Source: CAWIKY01 sp963836905 (GTDB lineage: Bacteria > Pseudomonadota > Alphaproteobacteria > Caulobacterales > Hyphomonadaceae). Taken from it: a stretch of 64,000 bases of DNA. Below the pieces are notes generated by a model. The model was not told where the DNA came from. It made no database searches and worked only from the letters and a program-made list of their open reading frames with translations. The position numbers and the translations under genes are program-made. This document shows positions 17,054 through 25,642 of the stretch, piece after piece (the first letter of the stretch is position 1; every line of letters begins with the position of its first letter). The DNA lies in the NCBI GenBank assembly GCA_963836905.1, contig CAWIKY010000007.1:248001-312000 (forward strand), given 5' to 3'.

Positions 17054-18334
17054 TCAGGTAATCCGCCAACCGATGTCACGCCTGCAAAAACCCGTGGGCC
17101 AGTCGATTGCATCAACCCCTTCATAGGCCCTCGCCAGAGCGGTCTTCAGATCGTCAGCCGAGGCCGTCACACCGAGTACGCGCCCGCCGCTGGAAACGAG
17201 CGTCCCATCCGCCGCCGTATCGGTTCCCGCATGGAAAACCGTGACGCCGTCGCGTGCGTTCGCATCTGCAATGCCCTTGATGACATGCCCCTTCTGATAG
17301 CTGCCGGGGTAGCCTTCTGCCGCCATCACAATGCAGGCCGAAGGCTGAAACCTTGTCGCATCGAGCAGGCTTTCGAAATGCCGCGCAGGCATTCCTCCGG
17401 TTGCGCAGGCCAGCAGCACCGGAACGATATCATCCTCCAGACCGGCCATCAGAACCTGACATTCCGGATCTCCGAACCGGCAATTGTACTCGACAACTTT
17501 CGGACCGTCGCGCGTCAGCATCAGGCCGATATACAGCACGCCCTGAAACATCGCGCCCTCACCGCTCAGGGCTTCGAGCGTTGGGCGGACAATGGTTTCA
17601 ATCGCCGTATTCGTGAGGTCCGGCGTCAAAACGGCCGCAGGCGCGTAGGCCCCCATGCCGCCAGTATTGGGCCCAGTATCGCCCTCGCCAACGCGCTTGT
17701 GGTCCTGCGCTGCGGGCAGACAGATGAAATTGCTTCCATCCGTCAGCACGAAGAGGCTGGCTTCCTCGCCCTCCATGAAAGCTTCGATCACCACTTCTTC
17801 CGACGCCGTGCCGAATTTTCCCGAAAGCATCTCTTCCAGTTCGCGCTCGGCTTCTTCCCGGTCCTGCGCGATCACCACACCTTTGCCGGCGGCTAGGCCA
17901 TCGGCCTTGAGAACGTACGGGGCGTCAAGTGTATCGAGGAAGGCGACAGCATCTTCCAGCGCCGTGAACCGACCAAATGCGGCGGTCGGAATGCCATGGC
18001 GCGCCATCAATTCTTTGGAATAGGCCTTAGAGGCTTCGATCCGGGCCGCATCCTTGCCGGGGCCGAAGACGTCGAATCCTCGCGCCCGGAGGAGGTCGGC
18101 CAGTCCGTCGGCGAGCGGCTGCTCGGGTCCGATCACAACGAGATCAGGTTCGAGTTGAAGAACAAGCTTCTGAATGGCTGACTGGTCTTCGATGTCGACA
18201 TCGAAACACGGGCCGATCAGGTCCATGCCGGGATTGCCGGGCGCACACCAGACGGTGTCAACGAGGGGCGAAGCGGCGATTTTCCAGGCCAGCGCATGTT
18301 CGCGCCCGCCGGAACCGAGAATAAGTATGTTCAT
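17054..18334 (-). CDS. purD: Phosphoribosylamine-glycine ligase
   Basis: This is a 426-residue ATP-grasp enzyme, the second step of purine synthesis (phosphoribosylamine + glycine + ATP to GAR). The N-terminus NILILGSGGREHALAWKIA is diagnostic, as are IGPEQPLADGLADLLR, YVLKADGLAAGKGVVIA, and EYNCRFGDPE with metal ligands. The frame is open for 11 codons upstream, but ATG at 18334 directly precedes the family N-terminus. It is a single gene with no other pur gene nearby. Confidence 0.96.
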   Translation of the reverse strand: MNILILGSGGREHALAWKIAASPLVDTVWCAPGNPGMDLIGPCFDVDIEDQSAIQKLVLQLEPDLVVIGPEQPLADGLADLLRARGFDVFGPGKDAARIEASKAYSKELMARHGIPTAAFGRFTALEDAVAFLDTLDAPYVLKADGLAAGKGVVIAQDREEAERELEEMLSGKFGTASEEVVIEAFMEGEEASLFVLTDGSNFICLPAAQDHKRVGEGDTGPNTGGMGAYAPAAVLTPDLTNTAIETIVRPTLEALSGEGAMFQGVLYIGLMLTRDGPKVVEYNCRFGDPECQVLMAGLEDDIVPVLLACATGGMPARHFESLLDATRFQPSACIVMAAEGYPGSYQKGHVIKGIADANARDGVTVFHAGTDTAADGTLVSSGGRVLGVTASADDLKTALARAYEGVDAIDWPTGFCRRDIGWRIT

Positions 18335-18474
18335 GCGGCAAGGTGATGGCGCGGCATCGGGTTGCAATCAAGTGATTCACGGATGTTCGCGGCCTCGACG
18401 CAAGGGAACGTTTGCCCCGGCAGCGGTGTTTGAAGACATAGATATGCAGTTTCCGTGCACTCAAGGAGAGCGCC

Positions 18475-18654
18475 ATGAACACGACCGATCCGCAGTCCCT
18501 GCCGCCGCGAACCGCTGACGATTATGACAACCCACAGGCCGTACTTGCCGATTCGGATCTGACCCCGAAGGACAAGCGTCGGCTGCTCCAGTCCATGCGA
18601 ACTCGACACCGAGGCCCTGATCCGAGCCTCGGACGAAAACATGGGCGGCGGTGA
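18475..18654 (+). CDS. 5' half of a frameshifted usp gene, or small coupled ORF
   Basis: A 59-codon frame starts at an ATG after a strong AAGGAGAG site. Residues 1-40 resemble the small alphaproteobacterial protein often found before UspA genes (DNPQAVLADSDLTPKDKRRLLQS). After Ser40 this frame turns into an arginine-rich nonsense tail (MRTRHRGPDPSLGRKHGRR). The expected continuation ELDTEALIRASDENMGGGE is present in the +1 frame and runs on into the universal stress protein. One extra C at tcc (18593-18594) would explain this. Confidence 0.6.
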   Translation: MNTTDPQSLPPRTADDYDNPQAVLADSDLTPKDKRRLLQSMRTRHRGPDPSLGRKHGRR

Positions 18655-19210
18655 GCGTCCGACGAACATAGACGATATCAACGATGCCCTGGCCTCGCTC
18701 AATGAGGCTACGGGCGAAGGGTTTTCCCGCATACTGGTAGCGCTCGACCCCAATGGGGATCTGGCAGCAGGCGTAGCGCAGACGGCTCACCGACTTGCCC
18801 AAACGCTCGGCGCGGAAGTCCGCTACCTTGCGATTGCCGAACCGCAAGTTTCGGTGCCGGCTGCAACCTCGGGCGTCTACCCGCCTGATCCGATCGCCTA
18901 CGGAGTGCCCGCCGCAGCGCTGTCGCCGCAGCAGGATGCCGAACGACGCACACATATTTCCCGTATCCTGACATCGGCAACAGGCGAGGACGAGCACGAT
19001 GTCGAGGTCCGCTACGGCAGCGCGTCGGACGAGATTCAGGCAGCGGCCACCGAATGGTCCGCCGATCTGATTATTCTCGGCGCCCGGACCCGCGGCTGGC
19101 TGCAACGCATGTTCGACCCCTCGACCTCGGAACATGTCGCACGCGACTCCAGCTGCGCAGTGATGATCCTGCCGGAGCGTGCCCTGATGAACACGGCGAA
19201 ACGCGACTGA
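18641..19210 (+). CDS. Universal stress protein (UspA family)
   Basis: This is a 189-residue frame with a single UspA domain. FSRILVALDPNGDLAAGVAQTAHRLA is beta-1 and helix 1, and the domain ends ADLIILGARTRGWLQRMFDPSTSEHV followed by CAVMILP. The G-x-R-x-x-G-W-x-x-x-x-x-x-x-S pattern is close to the ATP-binding G-2x-G-9x-G(S/T) motif. The ATG at 18641 lacks a ribosome site and lies inside the preceding ORF. The native start is more probably 18475, giving one protein of about 244 residues if a single base is removed. Confidence 0.88.
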   Translation: MGGGERPTNIDDINDALASLNEATGEGFSRILVALDPNGDLAAGVAQTAHRLAQTLGAEVRYLAIAEPQVSVPAATSGVYPPDPIAYGVPAAALSPQQDAERRTHISRILTSATGEDEHDVEVRYGSASDEIQAAATEWSADLIILGARTRGWLQRMFDPSTSEHVARDSSCAVMILPERALMNTAKRD

Positions 19211-19257
19211 TGGTGCGCCGCCAAACATCCAAAACAGACAAGCAACAAGGATATCTC

Positions 19258-19716
19258 ATGACACTTTCAATCGATCACGGAACCTGGGTCGTCGTCGCCG
19301 ACGGAGACCAGCATCTCGTTCTCAGAAACGAAGGTGATGCCGAACTGGCAGACTTGCGGGTCGTCGACCATGACGACCAGAAGAACCCGCCGGACCGCGA
19401 ACAGGCCACCGACAAGCCCGGACGCCGCCGCGACGATGGCGAGCATGGCCGCAGCGCCATGGACGAGACCGATTTCCATGAAAAGGCGAAGGAAGACTTC
19501 GCCAAGGAACTGGCCGAAGATCTTTCAAAGAAGGCGCTCAACAACGTTTATGAGAAGCTGGTGCTCGTTGCCGATCCATCCACGCTTGGCATTCTGCGCG
19601 ACAACCTCCACGACGAAGCGAAAAAGCGCGTGACAGACGAGGTTGCCAAGACCCTGACCAATCACTCGCCGTCAGATATCCAGCGCATTCTGTGTGGCAA
19701 GAACGAACCGACCTGA
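19258..19716 (+). CDS. Host attachment protein (baeRF family 12)
   Basis: This is a 152-residue protein of the Host_attach family, first noted in Agrobacterium plant attachment and later grouped with bacterial release-factor-1-like (baeRF) proteins. Visible are TWVVVADGDQHLVLRNEGD at the N-terminus, FAKELAEDLSKKALNNVYEKLVLVADPSTLGILR, and a C-terminal part with HSPSDIQRIL. The start is ATG 19258 after CAAGGA. The longer upstream frame overlaps the usp gene and is not coding. It is 47 bp downstream of usp and probably in the same transcript. Confidence 0.88.
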   Translation: MTLSIDHGTWVVVADGDQHLVLRNEGDAELADLRVVDHDDQKNPPDREQATDKPGRRRDDGEHGRSAMDETDFHEKAKEDFAKELAEDLSKKALNNVYEKLVLVADPSTLGILRDNLHDEAKKRVTDEVAKTLTNHSPSDIQRILCGKNEPT

Positions 19717-19729
19717 TCCGCCTGCCAGT

Positions 19730-21331
19730 TTAAAAGAGGCTCCCCTGCCCGCCGCTGCCTTTCCCGGGCGGCGGCGTTTTTCGTACCGGTTTGGCTACGG
19801 ATTCCTGCGGAGGCGAAACACTGCCCCTGCCGGTCGATGTTGTGATCCGCCCGTCGGCAAATTCTAACTCCAGCCTGGCAGCCGACTTTGCCGCGTCCAC
19901 GTGCCGGATGAGCGCGCCTGCCTCGTCGCGGACAAGGGCAAACCCGCGTTGCAGGGTTCCTTCATGGCTCAATGTGCGCAAGAGCGCAGACCGGCCTGAC
20001 AAGGCTTGTGTCTGCGCAGCCAGATACCCGTTCATGGCCCGCGCCAGCCGGCCGCCGGTCCGCTCCAGTGCCTCCGAGCGCGCACTATTGGTGCGTTGGC
20101 GTTCAGCGATTGCCGACAGGCGGAGCGTGGCACGGTTCAGGCGATCGCGGCGGTCGCGAACCAGCGATGTGCTCGAGCGCACCATGTCCTTCACCATCGT
20201 ATCGAGGCGGAGGGCACGTGCTGCAATATCATTCTGCAGGGCTTTCGGACGCAGGCGGACACCTACCGCCTGATAGCTGCCCCGCTTGGCAGCGACCATG
20301 CGTTCCAGCGAGCGCGCAAGACGGCTCTCGATATAATCAAACCGCTGTTGCCGGGCCTCCAGGAGCCTCGCCGGAGCCGGAAGTCGTGCGGCCAGCCCGG
20401 CCAGCAAACGCGCCTGCAGATCGGTCCGCGAGACCAGCGCCCGGGAAAGGCGCGTCCCCAGACCTGCCAGATCGATGGCCAGATCAGCGCGGACCGGTAC
20501 GGCAATCTCTGCCGCGCCCGTGGGCGTCGGGGCGCGCGCATCCGAGACATAGTCGATCAGGGTCGTATCGGTCTCGTGTCCGACAGCGGAAATCAGCGGA
20601 ATGACCGAACCGGCCGCGGCGCGAACGACGTTTTCCTCGTTGAACGGCCAGAGGTCCTCGATGGAGCCACCGCCGCGGGCCACGATGATGACGTCAGGAC
20701 GCGGCACCGGCCCGCCAGGTTCGATAGCATTGAAACCGAGAATACCGGCTTCGATCTGGCCGGCCGCAAGATCGCCCTGCACCAAAGCGGGCCAGACCAG
20801 AACATGCGCCGGAAAACGGCCTTCGATCCGGTGCAGGATGTCACGGATCACCGCGCCGGTCGGGCTGGTCACGACGCCGATGACGCGCGGCAGAAACGGC
20901 AATGCCTGCTTCCGGTCAGCCTCGAACAGGCCCTCGGCAGCGAGTTTCTTGCGGCGTTCCTCCAGCAGGGCCATCAGCGCGCCCACGCCTGCCGGGCGCA
21001 TGGTTTCGGCAATCAACTGATAGGCAGACCGGCCCGCATAGATGGACAGCTTGCCTTCGGCGACGACCTCCAGCCCTTCTTCGGGCTTGAACGCCAAGCG
21101 TTGGGCATTGCCTTTCCACATTACGGTGTTGATGACGGCGCTCTCATCCTTGAGGTCGGCATAGATATGGCCGGACCTTGCAATCGTGACCCGCCCCAGC
21201 TCGCCGCGAACCCGCACGCGATCGAAATTGTCCTCAACGGTCCGCTTCAGCCGTCCGGCAAGCTCGGAGACCGACAGTTCGGGCGCATTCGAGAGCGTGC
21301 CGGGCGGGTCTGGAAAAGGTGTCTCGTTCAT
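19730..21331 (-). CDS. xseA: Exodeoxyribonuclease VII large subunit
   Basis: This is a 533-residue protein. The N-terminal OB-fold (PELSVSELAGRLKRTVEDNFDRVRVRGELGR, residues 18 onward) and DLKDESAVINTVMWKG are family hallmarks. The catalytic region has VVTSPTGAVIRDILHRIEGRFP and IIVARGGGSIEDLWPFNEE, and a long coiled coil covers about residues 290-440. With XseB it degrades single-stranded DNA into oligonucleotides. It is 27 bp downstream of the renalase-like gene on the same strand and convergent with the host-attachment gene. Confidence 0.95.
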   Translation of the reverse strand: MNETPFPDPPGTLSNAPELSVSELAGRLKRTVEDNFDRVRVRGELGRVTIARSGHIYADLKDESAVINTVMWKGNAQRLAFKPEEGLEVVAEGKLSIYAGRSAYQLIAETMRPAGVGALMALLEERRKKLAAEGLFEADRKQALPFLPRVIGVVTSPTGAVIRDILHRIEGRFPAHVLVWPALVQGDLAAGQIEAGILGFNAIEPGGPVPRPDVIIVARGGGSIEDLWPFNEENVVRAAAGSVIPLISAVGHETDTTLIDYVSDARAPTPTGAAEIAVPVRADLAIDLAGLGTRLSRALVSRTDLQARLLAGLAARLPAPARLLEARQQRFDYIESRLARSLERMVAAKRGSYQAVGVRLRPKALQNDIAARALRLDTMVKDMVRSSTSLVRDRRDRLNRATLRLSAIAERQRTNSARSEALERTGGRLARAMNGYLAAQTQALSGRSALLRTLSHEGTLQRGFALVRDEAGALIRHVDAAKSAARLELEFADGRITTSTGRGSVSPPQESVAKPVRKTPPPGKGSGGQGSLF

Positions 21332-21358
21332 AGTGACATCATGGCCTGCACCGGCCGC

Positions 21359-22363
21359 TCATGCCAAGCCTGCCAGTGCCGCACCAAGCTGATCGCCGCT
21401 CGTCCAGGCATCCTCTATGCGCGGACCGATGCGCCAGTCGCCGCAGACACCGAGACGCTTGTCTGCATCAAGCGCGAAAGGCGAGGTCGCCGGAGTGGCA
21501 ACCTGCGAATAGCGCCAGCGATGCGCGGAACAAAGAACGGGCTTGTCCTGCAAGTCGAACCGGTCGGAAAAGGCGGAGGCCAGCCGCTCGGCCACATCAT
21601 CAGCGTCATTTTCCAGATGATCCTTCGACCAGTCCGGCGAGCCGTGAATAACCCAGGTTTCACCTGCCCCGCGCCCGGGTTTGGAGGCATTGCGCGCTGC
21701 CCATGAAAACGGCTGGGCACGGAACTTTGCGCCGTCGAAATCCAGTGGAAGCGGTTTTTTGAAGGCCAGCATCAATGCCCAGCACGGGTCGGACCCGGCG
21801 GCCTCTGCTTCGGCCGCAAGCTGCGGATCGCAAGACGCCAGCAGGACGCATGCCTGCTCGACGGGTGTTGCACACACAACCGCATCGAATGTTCCCAGCG
21901 TCTCGCCCGCATCGTCTTTCAATGACCATCTAGCCGCGCTGTCCCGTTCCATCTGCCCCACGCGGCTGGCAAAGCTGACATCTACCGTCTCCGGCAGAGC
22001 CGCGATCATTCCCTTGACCAGTCCGTTCATGCCCGGGGTTCCGACATAGCGCGCTTGTGCATCAAGCCGCTCGAACCCACCCTCGGCGTCGAAGGCAAGA
22101 TGGCGACCGGTCCACACATCGACATGACCGCTGGCGCGAAGCGACTTGACAAGATCGGCAAAGCCTTGCGTCCGGGCGGTGAAATACTGGGCCCCGTGAT
22201 CGAACTGAAGCTCACCCAGCGGCGTCTGCGCGCGCCGCGTGGAAAGACGCCCGCCCGGCCCGCGCCCCTTGTCGAACACGGTCGCCTGCTGGCCCGCCTT
22301 TGCCAGACGCGCCGCGCACGCAAGGCCAGCTACGCCTCCGCCAATGATTGCTGTCGATGTCAT
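21359..22363 (-). CDS. Renalase-like FAD-dependent oxidoreductase
   Basis: This is a 334-residue flavoprotein. The dinucleotide-binding motif IIGGGVAGLACAARLAKAGQ is at residues 5-24, and the second motif GRGPGGRLSTRR around residue 33 matches renalase and bacterial renalase-like amine oxidases, as do the middle QFDHGAQYFTAR and C-terminal GVCGDWRIGPRIEDAWTSG. Bacterial renalases oxidise alpha-dihydro-NAD(P) isomers formed in error. It lies upstream of xseA in the same transcript, separated by 27 bp. Confidence 0.88.
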   Translation of the reverse strand: MTSTAIIGGGVAGLACAARLAKAGQQATVFDKGRGPGGRLSTRRAQTPLGELQFDHGAQYFTARTQGFADLVKSLRASGHVDVWTGRHLAFDAEGGFERLDAQARYVGTPGMNGLVKGMIAALPETVDVSFASRVGQMERDSAARWSLKDDAGETLGTFDAVVCATPVEQACVLLASCDPQLAAEAEAAGSDPCWALMLAFKKPLPLDFDGAKFRAQPFSWAARNASKPGRGAGETWVIHGSPDWSKDHLENDADDVAERLASAFSDRFDLQDKPVLCSAHRWRYSQVATPATSPFALDADKRLGVCGDWRIGPRIEDAWTSGDQLGAALAGLA

Positions 22364-22884
22364 GACTGGCTCCCTGGACGCTGCGCAGAGGAATTAGCAC
22401 GAATGGCGGCGGCGTCGACCGGCGAATAGACCATGCGCCGAAAGCTCCACCGGTTCTGGACCGTGGAGGTGCGGGGTGGGTGAGGGCCGGGCGGGATGTC
22501 CTGCCGAAGCGGTTTAATGCCTTGCTTTCGCAGAGGCTGGTTTGGTGCTCGGGAAGCCATCCCGCCCGCAATGATGTGCCAGAGCCTCGGACTTACGCCC
22601 ATCGGAGCGGCTTGAAAGGGCCGCATCCGACTTCAGTGGCAGCCCGCGCGGATTGCCGCCGGGTTCGTGGACCTCTTCGCCGTACCATCCTTGAGGGGTT
22701 GGTTGGTCCACCTCTGACAGCCACGGATCATCGCCGCACATGACGGGCCGGACCTTCCGGTTGGCCCCTCCGCCATGCGTGCGAGGAGTATGAGGCAGGA
22801 TGGCGGGGGTTGGAGTGATTTGCGGTGGGCGGGCGCTTGCTATTATCAGTTTATTCCGAGAACTGACCCCCACCCCTAGCTCGC

Positions 22885-22909
22885 GAAATTGATTCACCGG
22901 ATCAATTTC
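22885..22909. repeat. Perfect palindrome gaaattgat-N7-atcaatttc
   Basis: The 9-bp arms are exact complements around the loop tcaccgg. The AT-rich core within a GC-rich gap, flanked by 'ccccaccccta' and 'ccccctttcatgggg' tracts, looks like a dispersed intergenic palindromic element rather than a terminator. Confidence 0.6.
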
Positions 22910-23008
22910 TTCGCTCGCAAGCCCCCTTTCATGGGGAGGGGTCCCGCCTGGAAACGCTTCGTGGCCAAGGACGTGGATCAAGAGTCAACTGGTCCCTTCC
23001 GAAAGGCT

Positions 23009-23037
23009 GCCCCGGATATGGCTGACGCTAGTCCGGG
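23009..23037 (-). terminator. Possible hairpin downstream of divL
   Basis: The arms ccccgga and tccgggg enclose 15 bases, located 12 bp beyond the stop of divL. There is no clear T-run on the minus strand. It could equally be a repeat unit. Confidence 0.3.
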
Positions 23038-23048
23038 GCTTGCAGCGC

Positions 23049-25508
23049 TCAGGCGGCGGTACGCTGGCGCAGTTCGCTGGCCTCGTCGCGCGGCGGCGAG
23101 TGGGGTCGCAGCGTCGGTGTAGCGTCTTCCGGCAAGGCACAGATAACCGTGGTGCCAGTGCCGGGCTCGGAATCGATGGCGACCCAGCCATTATGACGCT
23201 CGATGAAGGCACGGACCAGTGTCAGTCCGACACCTGCGCCCGTCTGCTCGCTGGACTGGAACGGATCGAATGCCGAGGCCTGCTTGTCAAAGGCAATGCC
23301 GCGTCCGGTATCGCGCACAGTGAGTTTGACGATCCCGTCTTCGCGTGTCGCGCCGACGGCGATCTCGTCACCCGCGACGGTGTTGTGGATGGCGTTCGAA
23401 AGCAGGTTGAACAGGACTTGGCGAAGCCGTTTGCCATCGGCCCTGATGGTACCGATTCCGGCGGGAATTTCCGTCCGGATCGCCGTTCGCGTATCCTCGA
23501 CGCTGTTGGCGACCAGCCCGATGCTGTCTTCTATCAGTGCTGTCAGGTCGACGGTGTCGAGTTCAAGATCATATCGGCCGGCTTCGATCATTGCGAGGTC
23601 CAGAATGTTGTCGATCAGCTTCTGAAGGTCGGTCGAAGCCCTTAAGATTGAACGAACAGAATCCCGCTGTCTTTCGTTGATCGGACCGGCAAGATCACCG
23701 TCGATGAACTGGGCAAAGCCCATAATGCTCTGTAGCGGCGAGCGAAGCTGATAGCTGACATTCTCGACGAACCGCTTGCGCAGCTGGTCGGCCGCGGCGA
23801 AGGCGTCCGCCTTGTCGGTCAGCACCTTCTTCATCTTGAGGTTGGCCGTCTCGTCGACGAAGGCGATCAGGGTCGCCCCGTCCGGCAAGGGGTGGGTCAG
23901 ATACTTGAGGATCGTGTCATCGCTGCGCCGCATGAAGGTGCCGCTTTCACGCCGGGCGCGGGGGTCCGGGTCCGTCACGCGAGCCTTGATCTCCGACCAG
24001 ACGGCCTCGTCACGAAACAAAGGCTTGCAGAGCGAGGTCACCTTGTCGAAATCCATTCCGCGGGATTCCAGTTCGGCCTTCTCGATGTTCCATTGCTCGA
24101 AGAAGGCGGTGTTGACCAGCTTGAGCCGAGCATCGGCCCCGAACACGAGCACAGCCTCGTGCAGATTGTCGAGCGTGGCCGTCTGGGTCTGGGTCAGTTC
24201 GTTGAACCGTGCCCGCAGTTTCACGTCCTCGGTGATGTCCTTGAAGAGAATCAGCAGGCCGCCGAGCGGGTGACGCTGGCGCGTGACGCTGATGATGCGT
24301 CCATCGGGCAGCCGCCAGCTTTCCGGCGGAACGGTGCGCGATGTCTGGTGGTGACCCAGTTCCTTCGCGCGCCATTCGGCCCAGTTGCTCTGAGTGGGAA
24401 GCTTGCGCTTCTCACGGAGCCTGTCGAGAATGGTCGAGTGGGAGGGATGACCGGAGAGAAAGCTCTCGCCGAGGGACCACATCTCGCTGAAGGCCCGGTT
24501 GTAGAAGGTCAGGTTCCGGTCCGGACCGAAAATCGCGACCCCTTCATCGACATGATTGAGCGTTTCATCATGCGCCTTCACATGGCGGTTCAGCGTTTCG
24601 CGGGCCTGCTCCTCGTCGGTCACGTCGAACGCCATAGCTCCCGCGCCGCCGGTCAACGGGAAGGTCAGCACGCGATAGATGCGCCGTTCGCCATTGACGG
24701 CAAGGTGGCGCTGTTCGGTGATGTCGGCGCGGCTTTCAATGGTCCGGCGTACCTGTTCGGTGATCTGCTCGTCCAGCCGCATCTGTCCGTCAATGGCCTG
24801 ATCCAGACCGTCCGCCCCGACCGAGGCCAGATAAGCCGAGTTCGCCCATTGCAGACGCCCGGCCCCCGACAGGCGCCAGACCGGGAACGGGGCCTTGGCG
24901 AGCATGTCCAGGAAGGCTGTCGGGTCTCTGGCAACAATCTGCCTGGCTTCCTCGAAGCGCCCACGCGCGGAGCTTTCCTCGATGCCCTTGATCGTGGAAT
25001 CGGTAATCCAGAGAACGGCGCGGACACCGGCGGTTCGTCCGTCCGCTTCCAGAAACCGCCCCGACGGGCCGATGATGGTCAGCGAAAAGGACGCGCCGTT
25101 GAGCCGCAATTCCTGCAGGCGTTCGCGCAGGGTGGCATGCTGGCCCGAGGCATCGCGCGCCTCAAGATCGGCGAGGCCTTCAAGCAGGCGCACGGCCGGA
25201 TCCATGGCGGTCGATTCGTCGGTGAACTTGAGAAGCGAGCCGAAGGCGACCGGCGACCCATAGACTTGCGGCTGGCCGAGGGTTGCAGCCTCCGGTTCGT
25301 CATCTTCCCAGACCAGCACAACACCCGGATGCGCGCCGAAGATGCTCTCGGCGCGTGCCGTGCGTTCTTCAAGCTGACGTGAGCGGCGGCGAAAGGCATT
25401 GGCGGCGCTGCGGCTGCCTTCGGTCACCCGATAGGCCCAGAGCATTGCCGCCAAGGCGAGGGCAGCCGCACCGAACGTCGCAATCAACTGGGTCATACCA
25501 ACCGTCAT
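23049..25508 (-). CDS. divL: DivL-type pseudo-histidine kinase
   Basis: This is an 819-residue protein with one N-terminal membrane helix (residues 7-28), PAS-like domains at about 195-300, 310-430 and 440-555, a HisKA-like dimerisation region, and an HATPase_c domain. The H-box reads FVENVSYQLRSPL, so the phospho-acceptor histidine is replaced by Tyr586. The N-box (FNLLSNAIHNT), G1 (DTGRGI) and G2 (GAGVGL) are intact. Tyrosine at this site, several PAS domains and this length are the features of Caulobacter DivL, which binds DivK~P and controls the CckA kinase/phosphatase and thus CtrA. A CtrA box lies upstream. Proximity to tsaE-addBA also matches the gene neighbourhood as I remember it in other alphaproteobacteria. 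Confidence 0.9.
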   Translation of the reverse strand: MTVGMTQLIATFGAAALALAAMLWAYRVTEGSRSAANAFRRRSRQLEERTARAESIFGAHPGVVLVWEDDEPEAATLGQPQVYGSPVAFGSLLKFTDESTAMDPAVRLLEGLADLEARDASGQHATLRERLQELRLNGASFSLTIIGPSGRFLEADGRTAGVRAVLWITDSTIKGIEESSARGRFEEARQIVARDPTAFLDMLAKAPFPVWRLSGAGRLQWANSAYLASVGADGLDQAIDGQMRLDEQITEQVRRTIESRADITEQRHLAVNGERRIYRVLTFPLTGGAGAMAFDVTDEEQARETLNRHVKAHDETLNHVDEGVAIFGPDRNLTFYNRAFSEMWSLGESFLSGHPSHSTILDRLREKRKLPTQSNWAEWRAKELGHHQTSRTVPPESWRLPDGRIISVTRQRHPLGGLLILFKDITEDVKLRARFNELTQTQTATLDNLHEAVLVFGADARLKLVNTAFFEQWNIEKAELESRGMDFDKVTSLCKPLFRDEAVWSEIKARVTDPDPRARRESGTFMRRSDDTILKYLTHPLPDGATLIAFVDETANLKMKKVLTDKADAFAAADQLRKRFVENVSYQLRSPLQSIMGFAQFIDGDLAGPINERQRDSVRSILRASTDLQKLIDNILDLAMIEAGRYDLELDTVDLTALIEDSIGLVANSVEDTRTAIRTEIPAGIGTIRADGKRLRQVLFNLLSNAIHNTVAGDEIAVGATREDGIVKLTVRDTGRGIAFDKQASAFDPFQSSEQTGAGVGLTLVRAFIERHNGWVAIDSEPGTGTTVICALPEDATPTLRPHSPPRDEASELRQRTAA

Positions 25509-25568
25509 GGCCTCTCATCCCGTCTCCGCCGGAAGACGCGCGCGTCCATCCTGACAGATACGTTAACG

Positions 25569-25599
25569 GAATCATACGATTGGCTTAATGCAAGGTTAA
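25569..25599 (-). promoter_or_regulatory. CtrA box and CcrM site upstream of divL
   Basis: Bases 25585-25599 are a perfect TTAA-N7-TTAA CtrA recognition sequence (spacer tgcaagg), 77 bp upstream of the divL start. A GAATC (GANTC, CcrM methylation site) is at 25569-25573. Both are hallmarks of cell-cycle promoters in this class. Confidence 0.65.
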
Positions 25600-25642
25600 T
25601 GACTTGCGTTGAATTTGTCCGGTCCGGCAGACAACGCGCCGG

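Larger units (their letters stand above)
22364..23048. other. 685-bp intergenic region without a supported gene
   Basis: This gap separates the 5' end of the renalase-like gene from the 3' end of divL. Open frames on both strands are unrelated to any family I know and rich in Pro, Ser and Arg, so I do not call them. It holds a perfect 9-bp-arm palindrome at 22885-22909 and a 7-bp-arm hairpin around 23009-23037 (ccccgga/tccgggg). The rest is GC-rich and may contain short hairpins. Confidence 0.6.

Noticed and set aside
22514..22981. Minus-strand frame of 155 codons in the 685-bp gap
   Set aside because: Composition is Pro/Ser/Arg-rich, no domain or ribosome site is visible, and it runs across a palindrome; probably a by-product of high GC.
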